Shown here piece after piece: positions 13,295 to 15,577 of a stretch of DNA of 15,577 nucleotides. The position numbers and the translations under genes were made by a program. The notes under the pieces were generated by a model that was not told the DNA's origin, ran no database searches, and saw only the letters and a list, made by a program, of their open reading frames with translations. Source of the stretch: CAYGFH01 sp964430295 (GTDB lineage Bacteria > Patescibacteriota > Microgenomatia > UBA10105 > UBA927); assembly GCA_964430295.1 (NCBI GenBank), contig CAYSEV010000030.1:1-15577 (forward strand), written 5' to 3'. Numbering within the stretch: the first letter of the stretch is position 1; each line of letters begins with the position of its first letter.

Positions 13295-14977
13295 TTATTC
13301 AGGATCTCCGGCACGCTGAAGCGTTGTAAGATTTGTTAATAACAGTGCTATATCATCTATTGTCAGATTTCCATCTCCGTTCAAATCAAATTTTGCATTG
13401 GCAGCAGTTACGGGCACAGTTAACCCTGTGCTGGACGAGAAATTGGCCATGAGTAGTCCATAATCCTGCAGTTCCAGCTTATTGTTATTGTCAAAATCAG
13501 CCACGAGCATTGTGTCTGCAGCAGTGTTTTTGACAAACGTATTAATAATCCCGGGGGCCATGGTCAACCCTGTGAATCGCTTACGTAATCTGGATGTCTC
13601 CTTTATAGAAACCGTACAGTTGGTGGCCGCTGGTACAACAGTGCCGACAGGGAACAGTGCATCAAACCTATGTGCAAGCGCTCCCGGTCCCCACACAAAG
13701 TCAACATTCGTAAATTCATGTCTGAATGTACCGCATTTCACAACCGTAGATATTGCAGTTTTCGTTCCTTTAAATGTAGGCAGACCCTGAAGAGGTACGA
13801 GCAATACCAATCGTGTTCTGACCTGGAAGTCTACTCCGTTACTGACAAGATTTGGTGTAACGCCTGTTTGAATTACTTTAATCTGACCATTTGCACCAAC
13901 CGGGACTTTTACTACCATTTGAGTCGCACTGCGTGATACATAATCTGCCGCAGCAACTGCTATTGTCCCAAACTTTACAGTGGTTCCCGTAAAGTTATAT
14001 CCGTATATGGTTACCTCAGTTGTCGCAGTTCCTTCTGTAGGTGTAATGCTGTTTATATGTGGTGTTGCATCAACAGTGAAATGTCTCACAACAGTTCCGA
14101 CATTTCCTTGAGGGTCTTTTACATATATTGTTAATGTATGTGCGCCGTGCGCAAGCACTTTCGATATCGTTCTTGTGTTGCTTGCGAGTGCAGTATATGC
14201 GGCTGGTGTTTCTGCGTCAAACTTGTGTGTTGATGTGAGCGGGGTAAACACATTCGCTTGGCGTACAGGCAAATCTGAAGCTGTATACGTGAAATTCACA
14301 GTTGCGCTTGTCGTAGATGCGTTTTCTGCCAAGCCACTTGTTATCGTTATAGCGGGCGCCTGTGTTTCTGTTGCAACAGTTATGGATATAGGATCAATTG
14401 TCTTTAAAACATCCAGACCTGTCGCTTTGTCAGTAATCTGTGATCGCTGCGGGTCATGTTGGAGCACAAATGTTCCAGCTCTTCTGGCAAGGAAACTTAT
14501 TTGTGCGAATTTCTGTCCTGATGTATTCGAATACCCTTCCGTTGTAGATATAACCGCTCCATAATCAATGCTAACTGTTCCATTGGTGGCAGGTGTCAAT
14601 TGGGTCAAATTAACATTCTGTGTAAAATCAGGATTAAGGCTGGATGCGAACGATTGAATCTGTATACCAGTTGCGTTTGTATTGTTATCGAGCACTTCGA
14701 TTTCCGGTACTGCTGTTGTGAAAGGATATGACAGTCTAAATCCCGCGCCGGAAATCGCTTTTCCTCCGGTACCAAGCATCATATCCAACTTAAAATAGTC
14801 TCCTATAAAATAGTGATGAGTCTCAGGAGATACTTTGATTTCTGCGGTTCCCGTAGGGGTGCTTGCACGATTACGCGTGTCAAAACCGGATCCTTTAGAG
14901 AGAAAATACACCATAACACCCATGACAATCAGAAGTATCGGAGCAAGTATCAATGCAATAGACGATTTCTTCGGCAT
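13295..14977 (-). CDS. Membrane-anchored surface protein: cohesin-like, Ig-like, IPT/TIG and C-terminal dockerin domains
   Basis: 560 aa. Residues 7-27 are a membrane anchor/signal (SSIALILAPILLIVMGVMVYF). About 44-202 is a cohesin-like sandwich (AEIKVSPETHHYFIGDYFKLDMML, FAQISFLARRAGTF). About 205-303 is an Ig/cadherin-like module (APAITIT, HTLTIYVKDPQGNVGTVVRHFTV). About 305-387 is IPT/TIG (HINSITPTEGTATTEVTIYGYNF). About 389-485 is a domain I do not know, with two Cys. The end is a dockerin (about 490-552) with two Ca-binding loops: D494-F-D496-N-N-N-K-L-E-L-Q-D505 and D531-L-N533-G-D535-G-N-L-T-I-D-D542. First gene of a two-gene unit; the next one also has a cohesin-like domain, so the dockerin may bind its neighbour. 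No clear promoter is seen upstream. Confidence 0.82.
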   Translation of the reverse strand: MPKKSSIALILAPILLIVMGVMVYFLSKGSGFDTRNRASTPTGTAEIKVSPETHHYFIGDYFKLDMMLGTGGKAISGAGFRLSYPFTTAVPEIEVLDNNTNATGIQIQSFASSLNPDFTQNVNLTQLTPATNGTVSIDYGAVISTTEGYSNTSGQKFAQISFLARRAGTFVLQHDPQRSQITDKATGLDVLKTIDPISITVATETQAPAITITSGLAENASTTSATVNFTYTASDLPVRQANVFTPLTSTHKFDAETPAAYTALASNTRTISKVLAHGAHTLTIYVKDPQGNVGTVVRHFTVDATPHINSITPTEGTATTEVTIYGYNFTGTTVKFGTIAVAAADYVSRSATQMVVKVPVGANGQIKVIQTGVTPNLVSNGVDFQVRTRLVLLVPLQGLPTFKGTKTAISTVVKCGTFRHEFTNVDFVWGPGALAHRFDALFPVGTVVPAATNCTVSIKETSRLRKRFTGLTMAPGIINTFVKNTAADTMLVADFDNNNKLELQDYGLLMANFSSSTGLTVPVTAANAKFDLNGDGNLTIDDIALLLTNLTTLQRAGDPE

Positions 14978-15063
14978 ATTTTTCGAAAAAAATAATTTCT
15001 ATCAGTAGCTTCCCACAATAAAATCCATGTGTCAATAGACCGTATGAATAATGTATGCCATGG

Positions 15064-15069
15064 TACAAT
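15064..15069 (+). promoter_or_regulatory. Extended -10, leaderless-type promoter of the peptidase gene
   Basis: TACAAT at 15064-15069 is preceded by TGG (15061-15063), an extended -10. Six bases later comes ATG (15076). No good -35 at 17-18 nt. Transcription should begin at the A of that ATG. Confidence 0.5.
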
Positions 15070-15075
15070 ATGGCC

Positions 15076-15577
15076 ATGAAAAAACTGACAATCACATCGA
15101 TACCAGGTATAGAAGTGGGCCATGCTGTAGATGATTCTGCTATTACAGGATGTACTGTTGTTCTTACAAAAAAAGGTGCCGTTGCCGGTATAGATCAAAG
15201 AGGGGGTGCACCAGGAACAAGAGAAACAGATTTGCTCACTCCAATGCATTTGGTTTCAAAAGTTCACGGAATTCTTCTGACAGGGGGTAGTGCATTTGGA
15301 CTTGATGCCTCCAGTGGAGTTATGAAATACCTCGAAGAAAAGCACGTGGGGTTTAATACAGGAGTTGCAAGAGTTCCTATTGTGCCAGCTGCAGTTATTT
15401 ATGATCTAGGCATTGGTGATTCCAGACGACGTCCTGATGCTGCCATGGGGTATCAGGCATGTTTAAACGCGTCGGGTGATTCAGTTGAACAGGGGAATAT
15501 TGGTGCAGGAATAGGAGCATGTGTGGGAGGTATATTTGGGCCAACACGTCAAATGAAAGGTGGATTGGGAAGTGCTG
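15076..15577 (+). CDS. P1-family peptidase (S58, DmpA/NylC-like), 3' end cut by window edge
   Basis: The first 167 codons are present. The family includes L-aminopeptidase D-Ala-esterase/amidase DmpA and beta-peptidyl aminopeptidases, N-terminal nucleophile enzymes that cleave themselves. Matching features are the N-terminal ITSIPGIEVGHAVDDSAITGCTVVL, the DQRGGAPGTRETDLL stretch, HGILLTGGSAFGLDA, VPIVPAAVIYDLGIGD, and GAGIGACVGGIFGPTRQMKGGLGSA. The final G-S of that stretch lies where the family's self-cleavage nucleophile occurs. The ATG at 15076 is preferred to one two codons earlier (15070), because the -10 box lies exactly 6 nt before it and overlaps the other's transcript. Divergent from the cohesin/dockerin genes. 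Confidence 0.88.
   Translation, partial: MKKLTITSIPGIEVGHAVDDSAITGCTVVLTKKGAVAGIDQRGGAPGTRETDLLTPMHLVSKVHGILLTGGSAFGLDASSGVMKYLEEKHVGFNTGVARVPIVPAAVIYDLGIGDSRRRPDAAMGYQACLNASGDSVEQGNIGAGIGACVGGIFGPTRQMKGGLGSA

Noticed and set aside
13482..14564. Plus-strand frames of 88-129 aa over the dockerin protein gene
   Set aside because: They are shadows of a Thr/Ala/Val-rich coding strand, with no start signals and no recognisable domains.

Overview
The window looks like a chromosomal piece of an uncultivated Patescibacteria/CPR bacterium, most likely of the Microgenomates type. This is inferred from the content and no search was run. The pointers are a Lys/Glu-rich N-terminal extension on ribosomal protein L1, several single-pass surface proteins with Thr-Pro linkers, a membrane-anchored cohesin-like/dockerin gene pair, moderate-to-low GC, and genes mostly in small units. 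The standard genetic code fits, because TGA ends several genes.

Left part (1-7171): the genes of the classic bacterial secE-nusG-rplK-rplA-rplJ-rplL string are all present, in order, on the minus strand, but the string is broken up. Between nusG and rplK lie two plus-strand genes: a doubly membrane-anchored Cys-rich surface protein and a small lipoprotein whose signal peptide is split by a frameshift. Between rplA and rplJ lie a 73-codon gene and a secreted protein with two jellyroll-like repeats. Each ribosomal piece has its own promoter. secE-nusG starts from a TATAAT promoter placed for a leaderless mRNA. rplK-rplA has TTGCCA-17-TATACT. rplJ-rplL follows a strong terminator and has TTGATT-17-TATACT, an L10 leader and an attenuator-like terminator. 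The right end is transcribed toward rplL, which is cut by the window edge.

Middle part (7184-10978): cell-envelope genes. They are a large membrane-anchored lytic-transglycosylase-like protein (minus), galU (UDP-glucose synthesis, plus) and an L,D-transpeptidase (minus). The divergent gap between the first two holds an inverted pair of REP-like hairpins.

Right part (11048-15577): a DUF457/YdjM-like membrane protein overlaps a stand-alone riboflavin kinase by 4 nt (plus). They converge on a minus-strand two-gene unit of surface proteins. Its first gene has a cohesin-like domain, Ig-like and IPT/TIG domains and a C-terminal dockerin. Its second has a cohesin-like domain, a Thr-Pro linker, a PKD-like domain and a C-terminal membrane anchor. 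The window ends inside a P1-family (S58/DmpA) aminopeptidase gene, again with leaderless-type promoter spacing.

The most interesting signals are: (i) precise leaderless promoter geometry in at least three genes, beside strong Shine-Dalgarno sites in others; (ii) the L10 leader with a possible antiterminator pairing and a hairpin built from inverted heptamer arrays; (iii) surface-protein genes lodged in the ribosomal protein string; and (iv) the cohesin/dockerin operon.
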